This document shows positions 1-9,575 of a stretch of 64,000 nt of DNA, piece by piece (within the stretch, counting starts at the first letter, position 1; each line of letters begins with the position of its first letter). The position numbers were made by a program, and so were the translations under genes. Location: positions 273,627-337,626 of the forward strand of contig DUBC01000016.1 in the NCBI GenBank assembly GCA_012960505.1, written 5' to 3'. Source of the DNA: Verrucomicrobiales bacterium. Lineage in GTDB: Bacteria; Verrucomicrobiota; Verrucomicrobiia; Verrucomicrobiales; DEV007. The notes under the pieces were generated by a model. It worked only from the letters and a program-made list of their open reading frames with translations. It was not told the origin of the DNA and did no database searches.

Positions 1-397
1 GATGATGGTCGAACCTTTGGTCTTTCGACCAAATGAGGAGTCTGGTGGATACACGGTTAATGGGGATGAAAAAAAGATTCTTCCGCTAGTTAGGCAGGCT
101 GTAGAACTTGGTGCAGATATTATTAAAGCGGATCCAACTGACGATGTTTCTATTTATCACCGTGTCGTGGAGATGGCTGGTGATGTTCCGGTCCTTGTCA
201 GGGGCGGAGGAAAGGTTTCCGATGCTGAAATATTAAAGAGGACCGAGGACATTATTGCTCAAGGAGTTTCAGGTATCGTTTATGGACGCAACGTTATTCA
301 ACATGAAAACCCTGTAGGCATTACCCGTGCTCTCATGGCTGTGGTTCATGATGGTGCAAGTAGTGAAGAGGCCTTGAAGATGATTGACGAAGTTTAA
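1..397 (+). CDS. Class I aldolase, DhnA/DeoC/LacD family (3' part only)
   Basis: This is the C-terminal part of a TIM-barrel class I aldolase; the reading frame is open to the window edge, so the start lies outside and the first visible Met codons are internal. Near residue 42 of the visible part the motif ADIIKADPTDD carries the Lys expected to form the Schiff base. VLVRGGGK and the later GRNVIQHENP match the phosphate-binding Gly-rich end of the barrel. Known members cleave ketose phosphates such as fructose 1,6-bisphosphate or tagatose/sulfofructose phosphates; the substrate cannot be told here. Two bases separate its TAA from the next gene, so it is the upstream member of an operon with a Gfo/Idh oxidoreductase and a PfkB kinase. 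Confidence 0.8.
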   Translation, partial: MMVEPLVFRPNEESGGYTVNGDEKKILPLVRQAVELGADIIKADPTDDVSIYHRVVEMAGDVPVLVRGGGKVSDAEILKRTEDIIAQGVSGIVYGRNVIQHENPVGITRALMAVVHDGASSEEALKMIDEV

Positions 398-399
398 TA

Positions 400-1515
400 A
401 TGTCCAAAAATATTAATGTAGGCGTCATTGGTGGTGGACTCATGGGGCGCGAAGTTGCCAGTGCCTTTGGGCGTTGGTTTGCCATTAATGATAGTAAGGT
501 CAATCCTTCATTGTATGCCGTGGCTGACCTTAATAAGGAAGCTCTCGAATGGTTTAATTCTGTTCCGACTTGTAAATTATTGACTGATAATTATCAGGAG
601 ATTCTGGATTCTCCTGAAATTGATGTGGTTTACGTTGCAGTTCCTCATAACATGCATGAGCAGATCTACATAGATGTACTAAATTCCGGAAAAGATCTAT
701 TGGCCGAGAAGCCTTTCGGAATTGATCTTGGTTCCGCAGAAAGGATTTTTGAGACCATTAAGAGTTCAGGTCAATTCGTTCGCTGCAGTTCGGAGTTTCC
801 TTTCTTCCCTGGTGCTCAGAGAGTATACGAAGTTGCAAAAAGCGGTGAAATAGGGAGGATTTTGGAAGTAAGGTCAGGTTTTCATCATGGCAGTGATTTG
901 GATCCCGACAAGGCCGCGAACTGGAAGCGTCAGTCAAAAACCTGTGGTGAGATAGGCGTTATGGGAGACCTTGGAATGCATGTATGTCACGTTCCTTTTC
1001 GGTTAGGATTCGAGCCTCGTTCAGTGTATGCACAGTTGCAAAAAGGATATCCGGACAGGCCAGGAGGGGCTTGTGATACTTGGGACAATGCTATGCTTCA
1101 TGCTTGGATTGATGTTGATGGGGCCGAACCAGTCCCTATGCGACTTGAAATGAAACGCATGGCGCCTGGGGAGACAGATACCTGGTTCATAGAAGTTCTA
1201 GGAACTGATGGAGGTGCTCGTTTTAGTACTAAGGAACCGCGCACTCTTTGGAAGTTTTCCCGTGGTAAAGAGCAAGAGTGGAGGCGAGTTGATCTTGGAT
1301 TTGATACACCCTTTAAGACTATTACCGGTGGTATTTTTGAGCCCGGATTCCCTGATGTTCTTATGCAAATGTGGGCTGCCTTTTTTGCGGAGCGTGAGGG
1401 TGATTTAAATGAATGCTTTGGTTGCGTGACTCCTGATGAAGCACTATTGAGTCACCGCCTTTTTGCAGCAGCAATCCAGTCTCAGCAGTTAAATCAGGTC
1501 ATTGAGATTACTTAA
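400..1515 (+). CDS. Gfo/Idh/MocA family oxidoreductase
   Basis: This 371-residue cytoplasmic NAD(P)-dependent sugar or polyol dehydrogenase has the Rossmann motif VIGGGLMG at residues 9-16, the family EKP motif at about 103-105, and GDLGMHVCH at about 190-198 in the substrate-binding domain, where the catalytic His usually sits. No signal peptide is visible. It lies between an aldolase and a PfkB kinase in a tight operon, so an oxidation or epimerisation step in catabolism of a sugar or inositol-like compound is likely. The substrate is not determined by sequence. The ATG two bases after the previous stop suggests translational coupling. Confidence 0.85.
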   Translation: MSKNINVGVIGGGLMGREVASAFGRWFAINDSKVNPSLYAVADLNKEALEWFNSVPTCKLLTDNYQEILDSPEIDVVYVAVPHNMHEQIYIDVLNSGKDLLAEKPFGIDLGSAERIFETIKSSGQFVRCSSEFPFFPGAQRVYEVAKSGEIGRILEVRSGFHHGSDLDPDKAANWKRQSKTCGEIGVMGDLGMHVCHVPFRLGFEPRSVYAQLQKGYPDRPGGACDTWDNAMLHAWIDVDGAEPVPMRLEMKRMAPGETDTWFIEVLGTDGGARFSTKEPRTLWKFSRGKEQEWRRVDLGFDTPFKTITGGIFEPGFPDVLMQMWAAFFAEREGDLNECFGCVTPDEALLSHRLFAAAIQSQQLNQVIEIT

Positions 1516-1528
1516 TTGTAGGTGAATC

Positions 1529-2554
1529 ATGGAGAACCAAAGACAATCACAGCGCTCCGGAATTCTTGCGGCGGGTAACTGGATCGTTGACCATGTAAAG
1601 CTGATTGACGCATTCCCTGATCAGGATGCTCTTTCATTTATTCTTTCCCAGTCCAAGTCAAATGGAGGTGGTCCATATAATGTCCTCAAGGACTTGTCCA
1701 TGCTTGGTGCAGATATTCCTCTTCAGGCTGCAGGATTAGTTGGAAATGATGCAGATGGCCAATGGATAATTAATGATTGTCGTGATTCAGGAATTGATAC
1801 TGATAGATTAGCACTCACATCTGATGCTACGACCTCCTACACTGATGCTATGTCCGTTGAATCTACCGGCAGACGGACGTTCTTTCATCATGTGGGGGCT
1901 AATGCTCTTCTACAACGTGCTGATATTAATCTTTCTGAAAGTCGTGCAAAATTCTTTTACCTTGGATATTTACTGTTACTGGAATCTTTGGATAAGGTGA
2001 ATGATGATGGAAGGACTGGTGCCAGCGAACTTCTGAATGAGGCCAGATCCTTAGGGTTCCTTACCGTGGTAGATCTTGTCAGTGTTCAGCTCGGAGACTT
2101 TAAGAGCGTAGTTCTCCCTTCACTTCCCGAAGTGAATATTTTATTACTTAATGAATTGGAGGCCGGAGCGTTACTCGGATTAGTTTTAAATGAGAATGAT
2201 CCGGATCCTTTGATAGATGCTTCACGCCAGATACTCGATCTTGGAGTCAGAGACCATGTGATTGTGCATTCAGCTAGTGGTGTTGTTGCAGTATCTTCGG
2301 ATGGTAATGAGATGTCACAAGGGTCGGTCCGATTGCCTGACGATATGATTCGTGGTGCGGCAGGTGCAGGAGATGCTTTTGCTGCAGGTTTTATAATGGG
2401 ACTTCATGAAGAAAAGAGCCTTCATGAAAGTTTGCGATGGGGGGTTTGTTCTGCTGCTGGTTGCTTAACTGACCCAACGACTTCGGAGGGCGTTCTCCAA
2501 CTAAGTGATTCCTTGCTACTCGGAGATCAGTTTGGGTTTAGAGAATTTCAATAA
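1529..2554 (+). CDS. PfkB-family carbohydrate kinase
   Basis: This 341-residue ribokinase-fold kinase has the N-terminal SNGGGPYNVLKDLSMLGA segment (substrate-binding Gly motif, about residues 48-65). Its C-terminal signature RGAAGAGDAFAAGF (about 275-288) contains the GAGD anion hole and catalytic Asp, with Ala-Ala replacing the commoner Asp-Thr before it. It probably phosphorylates a sugar or keto-acid whose phosphate is then cleaved by the aldolase two genes upstream. It follows the Gfo/Idh gene by 13 bases and is the last gene of the operon, facing a protease gene on the other strand. Family assignment is firm; substrate is unknown. Confidence 0.85.
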   Translation: MENQRQSQRSGILAAGNWIVDHVKLIDAFPDQDALSFILSQSKSNGGGPYNVLKDLSMLGADIPLQAAGLVGNDADGQWIINDCRDSGIDTDRLALTSDATTSYTDAMSVESTGRRTFFHHVGANALLQRADINLSESRAKFFYLGYLLLLESLDKVNDDGRTGASELLNEARSLGFLTVVDLVSVQLGDFKSVVLPSLPEVNILLLNELEAGALLGLVLNENDPDPLIDASRQILDLGVRDHVIVHSASGVVAVSSDGNEMSQGSVRLPDDMIRGAAGAGDAFAAGFIMGLHEEKSLHESLRWGVCSAAGCLTDPTTSEGVLQLSDSLLLGDQFGFREFQ

Positions 2555-2566
2555 ACGAAACCCCTG

Positions 2567-3712
2567 TTAATCCTTGAGGGCTCCCAAGCTAACGTCCATT
2601 TTCTTTTCTTTTCCTTCTCTTTCAATGGTGACGTTAACTTTATCGCCAACGGACTTTGTATCAAGTATGCGGAAAAGATCTGACGAATCATTGACCTTTT
2701 TGTTATCAATTTCTTTGATTAGGTCCCCAAACAATATGCGTCCATCTGCTAATTGAGTAGTCGGTTTGAGACCTGCTTTTTCAGCGCTGCCCCCTGGAAT
2801 AATATTTAGTATGAGAACGCCGGATTTTTTTAGCCTTCCACTAACGAAGGAATCTGGTGCAATATTAATCCCAAGTCCCGGTTTAATAACTTTCCCAAAT
2901 TCTATTAATTGTGGAATGATCCTGTTCACTGTGTCTACGGGAACAGCAAACCCTATCCCTGCAGATGAACCTGTAGGTGAGTAAATGGCCGTATTGATAC
3001 CGATTAGTCGGTTAGCACTGTCTAGTAGAGGTCCTCCAGAATTTCCGGGATTAATGGCTGCGTTGGTTTGAATTACTCCGGTTATTGGTTTTCTTGTCAC
3101 TGATTCTATTTCACGACCGAGTGCACTAATGACTCCAGTTGTTAGTGTCTGATCAAATCCGAACGGATTTCCGATTGCATATGCTTTTTGGCCAACAAGT
3201 AAGTTCTTGGATTCACCAATTTTAATTGGTTTTAGCCGTTCGTCAGGTGCTTGTATTTTCAATACGGCAAGATCCTTATCAGGTTCAGACCCTATCAATT
3301 TTGCATCCCATGTGGAATTATCCCAGAGCGTTATTTTTGCCTGATCAGCACCTCTGATAACATGGTAATTGGTGACTACATGGCCGGCCCTGTCCCAGAT
3401 GAATCCTGAACCCGTGCCCGCGGGTATTTTATAAATATTTGTACTGAAGAAGTCGCGTCTGAGATTTATTGTAGTAATGAAAACAACGCTCGGTGAAGTT
3501 TCCTCAAAGAGATTAATCGTTGCTTTCTCGTCCTCACCTAAGTCAGCCCTTGGAGTAACAGCGCGTGGTGTAATTTTTGTTGCAGATTGATCTGCCCACC
3601 AGGCTTTCACCTGAACCGTTGCCATATAGATTAGAGCAGCGAGCAGAATTGCAGTTAAAAATCCGTTTGCTCTACCTGATTGGTGTTTCTTACCTGTGGA
3701 TTGATTATCCAT
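2567..3712 (-). CDS. HtrA/DegP-like S1C serine protease with PDZ domain
   Basis: This 381-residue protease begins with an N-terminal membrane anchor (about residues 17-35), placing the catalytic domain in the periplasm. The triad is visible: His117 in VVTNYHVI, Asp147 in DKDLAVL and Ser225 in NPGNSGGPLL. A single PDZ domain occupies about residues 280-375, so this is a DegS-like, one-PDZ architecture rather than a two-PDZ DegP. Such proteases cut misfolded envelope proteins or anti-sigma factors. It is monocistronic and convergent with the sugar operon, with only 12 bases between the stops. Confidence 0.88.
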   Translation of the reverse strand: MDNQSTGKKHQSGRANGFLTAILLAALIYMATVQVKAWWADQSATKITPRAVTPRADLGEDEKATINLFEETSPSVVFITTINLRRDFFSTNIYKIPAGTGSGFIWDRAGHVVTNYHVIRGADQAKITLWDNSTWDAKLIGSEPDKDLAVLKIQAPDERLKPIKIGESKNLLVGQKAYAIGNPFGFDQTLTTGVISALGREIESVTRKPITGVIQTNAAINPGNSGGPLLDSANRLIGINTAIYSPTGSSAGIGFAVPVDTVNRIIPQLIEFGKVIKPGLGINIAPDSFVSGRLKKSGVLILNIIPGGSAEKAGLKPTTQLADGRILFGDLIKEIDNKKVNDSSDLFRILDTKSVGDKVNVTIEREGKEKKMDVSLGALKD

Positions 3713-3951
3713 GAGTACAATTTTACTAGGATATTGATCCTGTAAAGTTCGACAATGTACTCAATGGTTAATTATTTCAAGTATCGCCTTCTTTCGAATA
3801 AATGAAGATAAGCATTAAAGACCTAATGATTTCCAGTAAAATTCAGTCATTCCGCTGTTTTAGATAAGTTATCAGTTTTGATAGTCCCTAAATTCCATGC
3901 TATTAGTTAAGTTATCTGAATTATTTATTAATAAATTTTAAATTTATATAG

Positions 3952-5814
3952 ATGGCCAATACGAAATACACGGAAGAAGACATAAAGACTCTTGAGTGGA
4001 GAGAGCATATTCGTCTGCGCCCAGGGATGTATATCGGTAAAAGAGGAGACGGCTCAGCTTCGGATGACGGGATTTACGTATTACTTAAGGAGGTCATTGA
4101 TAATTGTATTGATGAATTTGTTATGGGGTATGGAAAAGTGATAGAGGTCAAATTGGACGGAGATTCAATTTCTGTGCGCGATTTTGGTAGGGGGATTCCT
4201 CTTGGTAAGTTAATGGATTGTGCAGCTAAAATTAATACTGGGGCAAAATATGATTCTGAAGCTTTTCAGAAATCTGTTGGGTTGAACGGTGTTGGTATTA
4301 AAGCAGTAAATGCTCTTTCCGAAAGTTTTCAGGTCCAGGCCTTTCGAGAAGGAAAGACCAAATCAATTACTTTTTCTAAAGCTGAAGTCACAAATGAGAT
4401 GCAAAGGGCAAGAAGCTCTAAGGCTTCTGATGGAACTTTTCTTAGTTTTAAACCAGATGACGATATCTTTAATGACTTCAAATGGCGTGAAGAGTTCATT
4501 GAAAATATGCTTTGGAATTATGCATATCTAAATTCAGGACTCACACTTGTTTTTAATGGTAAGAAGTACAAGGCAAAAGAAGGTCTCAAGGAACTTCTTG
4601 AGAAAAATCTGAGTGAGGAACCGCTTTATCCAGTAGCGCATCTTATTGGTAACGATATAGAGGTAGCAATAACACATTCTTCAAGTCAGTATGGAGAGGA
4701 ATATTATTCCTTCGTTAACGGCCAACATACGATACAGGGAGGCACTCACCAGGCGGCTTTTAGGGAAGCTATTGTAAAGACAGTAAGAGATCATTTCAAA
4801 AAGACATTTGATCCTAGCGACATTCGGCAATCGATCATTGGAGCTATTAGCGTGAAGATTCAAGAGCCTATATTTGAATCACAAACAAAGACCAAGTTGG
4901 GTTCAACTCATACAGCGCCCAAGGATGGTCTTGCTATTCGTGGTTGGATAGTGGGTTTTGTTCAGGACCAACTTGATAATTATTTGCATCGTAATCCTGA
5001 TGCTGCAAAAGCGATGCTGGAGAAAATACAGCGTGCAGAAAAGGAGAGGAAGGACTTAAAAGGAATTAGAAAATTGGCTAAAGAAAGAGCCAAGAAAGCA
5101 AAAATTCATAATAAAAAACTTAGGGATTGCAGGGTTCATTATGGGGATAGAAATAAAAAAGCTAACGATAGTACCTTATTTATTACTGAGGGGGATAGTG
5201 CTAGTGGTTCCATAACGACAGCCCGTGACGTTGATACTCAGGCAGTATTTTCCTTGAGAGGGAAACCCCTTAATAGTTTTGGTCTTTCAAAGAAAATTGT
5301 TTATGAGAATGAGGAATTCAATCTACTTCAGCATGCTTTAAACATAGAAGATGGACTTGAATGTTTGAGGTACAATAATGTTGTGCTTGCTACTGATGCT
5401 GATGTTGATGGTATGCACATAAGGCTGTTATTAATAACGTTCTTTCTTCAATTCTTTCCTGAACTCATTCGTGAGGGCCATTTGTATATACTTGATACTC
5501 CTCTGTTTCGGGTTCGGAATAAACAAAAGCAATTCTATTGTTATAACGGAAAGGAAAGAAAGGAAGCCATAGAGTCTTGTGGCAAGGGGGCTGAAATCAC
5601 ACGATTTAAAGGATTGGGTGAGATATCACCAGGTGAGTTTAAAGAATTTATTGGTGATGGAATGAAATTGGATCCAGTGATTCTTGATCGTCATAAATCA
5701 GAATCAGAGATGCTTCAATTTTATATGGGAAAAAATACTCCGGACCGTCAGAAATTCATCATAGATAACCTTAAAGTCGAGTTGGATTTGCTTAATGAAG
5801 AAGAAGTCGCCTGA
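3952..5814 (+). CDS. parE: Type IIA DNA topoisomerase subunit B (ParE/GyrB-like)
   Basis: This is the ATPase and TOPRIM subunit of a type II topoisomerase, 620 residues long. The GHKL region begins with [15 protein letters not shown] and includes [10 protein letters not shown] (ATP-binding Glu and Asn) and [13 protein letters not shown]. The TOPRIM domain shows EGDSASG at about 413 and DADVDGMHI at about 480, the metal-binding acidic residues. The length is that of the short ParE form seen in Bacteroidetes-type genomes rather than the roughly 800-residue GyrB. A ParC/GyrA partner normally follows but is absent here; the next gene is on the opposite strand and unrelated. Whether it should be called ParE or GyrB is not certain. 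Confidence 0.85.
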   Translation: MANTKYTEEDIKTLEWREHIRLRPGMYIGKRGDGSASDDGIYVLLKEVIDNCIDEFVMGYGKVIEVKLDGDSISVRDFGRGIPLGKLMDCAAKINTGAKYDSEAFQKSVGLNGVGIKAVNALSESFQVQAFREGKTKSITFSKAEVTNEMQRARSSKASDGTFLSFKPDDDIFNDFKWREEFIENMLWNYAYLNSGLTLVFNGKKYKAKEGLKELLEKNLSEEPLYPVAHLIGNDIEVAITHSSSQYGEEYYSFVNGQHTIQGGTHQAAFREAIVKTVRDHFKKTFDPSDIRQSIIGAISVKIQEPIFESQTKTKLGSTHTAPKDGLAIRGWIVGFVQDQLDNYLHRNPDAAKAMLEKIQRAEKERKDLKGIRKLAKERAKKAKIHNKKLRDCRVHYGDRNKKANDSTLFITEGDSASGSITTARDVDTQAVFSLRGKPLNSFGLSKKIVYENEEFNLLQHALNIEDGLECLRYNNVVLATDADVDGMHIRLLLITFFLQFFPELIREGHLYILDTPLFRVRNKQKQFYCYNGKERKEAIESCGKGAEITRFKGLGEISPGEFKEFIGDGMKLDPVILDRHKSESEMLQFYMGKNTPDRQKFIIDNLKVELDLLNEEEVA

Positions 5815-5830
5815 ATATTAATGATTCAGG
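5810..5830. terminator. Short hairpin at the end of the topoisomerase gene
   Basis: CCTGAAT (5810-5816) pairs with ATTCAGG (5824-5830) around a 7-base loop, overlapping the TGA stop of the topoisomerase gene and lying between two convergent genes. No long T tract follows, so its activity as a terminator is uncertain. Confidence 0.35.
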
Positions 5831-5872
5831 TGAGTGGAAAAATTATCGATAAGAGAGCATGCTATAAGAACT

Positions 5873-8800
5873 TTAGATCACAGCAGGATCTACCCCGATA
5901 GTCCCGATAAGGCTGTCCAGATAGGATGGATCTTTAGCACTTTCTAATTTTTCGGTAACTGTCTTTATAGCTTCTGTTATTTTTAGTCGTTCTTGTTGAT
6001 CCTTGTAGATTGGATCCGAGGAAAATTTTTCCAGTGATTCCAGCTGTTTTTTAAAGAGTCCTTCATCGACCTGGCATTTGGCTTTTATCCTTTGCTGATA
6101 CCAATCACTTTCCAATAAATTCTCCGGTTCGAAGAGAGAACGCAATTCATTACTATTGATGTCATGTCCTTCATATTCTTCAAATGCCATAATGTGCAGG
6201 AGAGCCTTGAGTGGGGGACATGCATCATCAATACTACTGTCATCGAAATATAATTTTGCTATTTGTTTCTGAGTTTCAACGATATTACTCAAGCCGTCAC
6301 TGAATGCTGCTTTGTCTTGTAGTTCTGGTCGGAGCATTTCTTCTGTAAAAATGCTTCCTGGATCAGCAAAGATACGCCCAAAGTATCGGTGAACAAACTT
6401 TTCAGTAATTCGGTATCCTAGTCGAGAGGCATCTTTAAACCCTTCTAAATTTGAACATGACTCAAGTAATCCATCACGGATCATTATTTTTGGATCTCTT
6501 TCGGCGATATGCATCCGTGACCAAACTTCTGGAACAATCAGACTAATGTCATGGTCTACGCGAAAATTAGGTCCAACATAACCGGCAGCACTAATAAAGT
6601 GGGGTTGACGAATAAGTAGAGCAGAAGTTAATGCGTTATTAAGATCGATTATTTGAGAGAGAGGATTAAAGGGCCCTTTCGTTAAGGCTCCTTCAGATCC
6701 AGCACCTGTCGTTGACGGCGATTTACCCGTAAGACTGGCAATGTAATCCATGAACAGCTCAGGTAATTCTTGATAATGTAACGGGTTGTAAACTGCTAAA
6801 GCGCGAATTCCTAATTTTGGATTTGGTGGATTATGGCGCCGCCCTGGCAGGATTGCATTAACTGGTGTGGCCAGTGGTTTGTCATAAGCAATTTCTCTAT
6901 AAAGATGCATGCCTACCTTTGCCAAGTGCTCAGATCGACCATTATGTAGATCTTCTCTATCTTGCAAGTATCGAGGATTTTGTGATGGTTTTCCGTCTAC
7001 AATTCTTGGATGAGCAGATGTAACGACAAATTCATTTTCCTTTTTTTTATGAGCCTTTTTTAAAGTGGACTTCAAAGGCCTTGAATATTTCTCGAAGTGG
7101 ATAGCGTCTTGTATTAGTTCATCAAGATCTTGCTGATTAAGGGGCTCATAATTTGAGAAAAAGTTTCCTTTTTTTGAAAAGTCTTTTTCTGCTGCTTTAT
7201 CATATCCTCTGTGAATTGCATCATCGGGCCTTTGGAAAAAACGATATTCACAATTTTCTATGAATTTATGTGATCCTTCTTTTAGTTCAGGGTGGAGCCC
7301 ATTTTTAAATTGAGTGTTGAGGGTGGCTGATACCGAAATATCATCTTCACGTTGCAACTTTTTAGCAGGAAGAAAATCTTTTCTGAGGCTGAAAATACGC
7401 CAGGATCCGTCCAATTCGTAGCCGATTCTTAGGTATCTCGTAATAACTTTCTCGCCGTTGTATTTTAGTTCGTAACCAGACTTCCCATCAATGATGTCTT
7501 CAGTGAAGCGGCTGCTCCATTCCTCCCATTCTCCCCAATCTGGTTTATATAGCCTTTTGATGAGGAGGGCCATGCTGATTGCTGGTTTTGAAATTGAATC
7601 AATAAAATCATTATGCTCTTTAGTGAAATCCTCGGAAGGGGTAAGCAGTTTTAATACAGAACCCAATGAACGTTTTGTGCTGAGTATTGATCGGCTTGTT
7701 TTTGCTGTTTTCCTTGGATTAGGATAACGATCCCAGTAATTTTGTTCGAGAATAGTACGAACTTCATCCATGGTTTTGTTGAAGTCAGGAATTATGATTG
7801 ACCCCGCAGTCATTGCATCTGACAAAGGCTTTGATATTTCGGATTTTCCTCCTCCCGAAACGGTGCAAGGTTTGTGGCAGAATGTGCCTTCAGCTTGAGT
7901 GCCGACTAGACGCCACCGGCGGCCAGCTGCGGGTCGGTCCAATTCAATCTTATATCCTGATGGATAAACGTAAGTTTTTTTCTGATGAAGTTTAATAGTG
8001 GATTCCGTCTCGTCTTTATTTTGCCAAGTAATTTCTTGGTTTTCCTGATTTATTAGCGCGTTTTCAGGAAGGTAAATAATGTCATCATAGAAGCTGTCGA
8101 TGGCATATCCTTCGGGCTGCTCTACCGCAATCCCTGATAAGTTATCTAATGTTTTATGATAAGTGTGTTCTTTCCCGGCCAGTAATGGGTTTAAAGCGAA
8201 GTCTTCTCCATGATCAAATGATGGAAAAGCTATAACGCCTCCAGCATGTTCTTCTTCGCAACCTCCGAGGAGATTGCAAGCATAGCTGATCTGTGATTTG
8301 ACCTCTTTTTTGCAATAACCATAGTAATTATCTGCAATCAGAGTGACTATGACTCCATTTTTATCTCTACAAGTAATTTTAAATGTTGAACCGTCATTGT
8401 AATACTCTGATTCATCTTCCCAGCACATGCGGTCCTTTTTTTGTCGCTCTGTTGCTTCAGATATATGCGGTAGGCCTAATTCCTTTTTGGTGAGATTGAT
8501 TAGGTGAGGAGCTAAAATGACACAACCAGTGTGACCGCTCCATCCGTTGGAGTCTAGGGAACTATCATTTTCTGGAAGGAACGGATCTCCTGCATTACCA
8601 AAGATTGATTCAACAAAGTCTAAATTACTGACTAGGTTCCCGGGCACAAAGAAGCGAATTTCCATTGAGCTGCCATTTGAAATGCCGGGAATGTCTGGAA
8701 ATACTGAGGGTCTTAGAAGTAAAGATAGGAATGCCTTTGTCGGAGACTTTTGAGTTGACGTGTAAGGGACCGTTAATAATTCATCAGGGGGATTAAGGGC

Positions 8801-9349
8801 AGCAGATAATAGCCTAGCGAAGGCTTTTTTGGGAACGGATTTTTTGTCTGCTGGAATAGGCAGTCCACCTTCCACTACATGGAAAACACCTTGCGTTGTC
8901 CGTCTGTCTTTGCTGGGATTGTGACAAACACCTTGAGCCACTCTGTATGAGGAAACAATATTGGATTCGAAGGAATCTTTTTCTGAAGAAATGCTTAGTA
9001 ATCTTGCAATTCCATGTCTCTCGAGGGCGAGAGCTCCTTCTGGTATGAGGGAACCAAGATCTCTCAGATCGTCGGAGCAATCATCTAAATATTGAAGGAG
9101 AAAATTGTTAATGCGTTCGTCAGCGGGACACAAGTAATCAGAGAGCAGTCGGACTCTTTCTCTGAAATTTGCAAGTAGTGATCGTCCCATTTCGAGAAAT
9201 GGGTAATCTCTTTCATCTCCGACGATATCAAATCCACGAGCGGATAATTTTAAATTGATGTAGTCTTTGAGTGATTTTGTGGATGGATCATTAGAATCAT
9301 AAGTATTACCGAGACCGAGTTTTTCTTTGGCTTTTTTTGTGTCTAGCAT
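5873..9349 (-). CDS. Probable diphosphate(PPi)-type phosphoenolpyruvate carboxykinase
   Basis: This is a very large cytoplasmic protein: 1158 residues from the ATG at 9349, or 1175 from an in-frame TTG at 9400 that I consider less likely. The family reading rests on two stretches. YYGYCKKEVK (about 342-351), followed by EEEHAGG with His368, resembles the GTP-type PEPCK segment with the metal-binding Lys (LLGKKC) and His (AEHM). CTVSGGGKSEISK (about 495-507) sits where a phosphate-binding loop would be expected. PPi-type PEPCKs (EC 4.1.1.38), known from Actinomyces, Propionibacterium and Entamoeba, are about 1100-1200 residues and lack the usual nucleotide loops. If correct, it interconverts oxaloacetate + PPi and PEP + CO2 + Pi. 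No partner genes are adjacent. The fold match was judged by eye only. Confidence 0.6.
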   Translation of the reverse strand: MLDTKKAKEKLGLGNTYDSNDPSTKSLKDYINLKLSARGFDIVGDERDYPFLEMGRSLLANFRERVRLLSDYLCPADERINNFLLQYLDDCSDDLRDLGSLIPEGALALERHGIARLLSISSEKDSFESNIVSSYRVAQGVCHNPSKDRRTTQGVFHVVEGGLPIPADKKSVPKKAFARLLSAALNPPDELLTVPYTSTQKSPTKAFLSLLLRPSVFPDIPGISNGSSMEIRFFVPGNLVSNLDFVESIFGNAGDPFLPENDSSLDSNGWSGHTGCVILAPHLINLTKKELGLPHISEATERQKKDRMCWEDESEYYNDGSTFKITCRDKNGVIVTLIADNYYGYCKKEVKSQISYACNLLGGCEEEHAGGVIAFPSFDHGEDFALNPLLAGKEHTYHKTLDNLSGIAVEQPEGYAIDSFYDDIIYLPENALINQENQEITWQNKDETESTIKLHQKKTYVYPSGYKIELDRPAAGRRWRLVGTQAEGTFCHKPCTVSGGGKSEISKPLSDAMTAGSIIIPDFNKTMDEVRTILEQNYWDRYPNPRKTAKTSRSILSTKRSLGSVLKLLTPSEDFTKEHNDFIDSISKPAISMALLIKRLYKPDWGEWEEWSSRFTEDIIDGKSGYELKYNGEKVITRYLRIGYELDGSWRIFSLRKDFLPAKKLQREDDISVSATLNTQFKNGLHPELKEGSHKFIENCEYRFFQRPDDAIHRGYDKAAEKDFSKKGNFFSNYEPLNQQDLDELIQDAIHFEKYSRPLKSTLKKAHKKKENEFVVTSAHPRIVDGKPSQNPRYLQDREDLHNGRSEHLAKVGMHLYREIAYDKPLATPVNAILPGRRHNPPNPKLGIRALAVYNPLHYQELPELFMDYIASLTGKSPSTTGAGSEGALTKGPFNPLSQIIDLNNALTSALLIRQPHFISAAGYVGPNFRVDHDISLIVPEVWSRMHIAERDPKIMIRDGLLESCSNLEGFKDASRLGYRITEKFVHRYFGRIFADPGSIFTEEMLRPELQDKAAFSDGLSNIVETQKQIAKLYFDDSSIDDACPPLKALLHIMAFEEYEGHDINSNELRSLFEPENLLESDWYQQRIKAKCQVDEGLFKKQLESLEKFSSDPIYKDQQERLKITEAIKTVTEKLESAKDPSYLDSLIGTIGVDPAVI

Positions 9350-9575
9350 TGAAATTAAGCGCTTAACATTGGAATTAAGCAGATTCCATGCAAAAGCCAA
9401 TAACTGATACGATTTTTGGATACGAAAAGGATTTGAACTGTTGGTTTTAAGGCATTCCTTACCAATGAAGATAAACGGTATAGGGAAAAATGATTTTTAA
9501 TGTCTTTGGAAATTTTTATCTGAAAAACAACATAGTTACTAAATTTAGCGCGTCCCGATACCATATTTAATTCTT

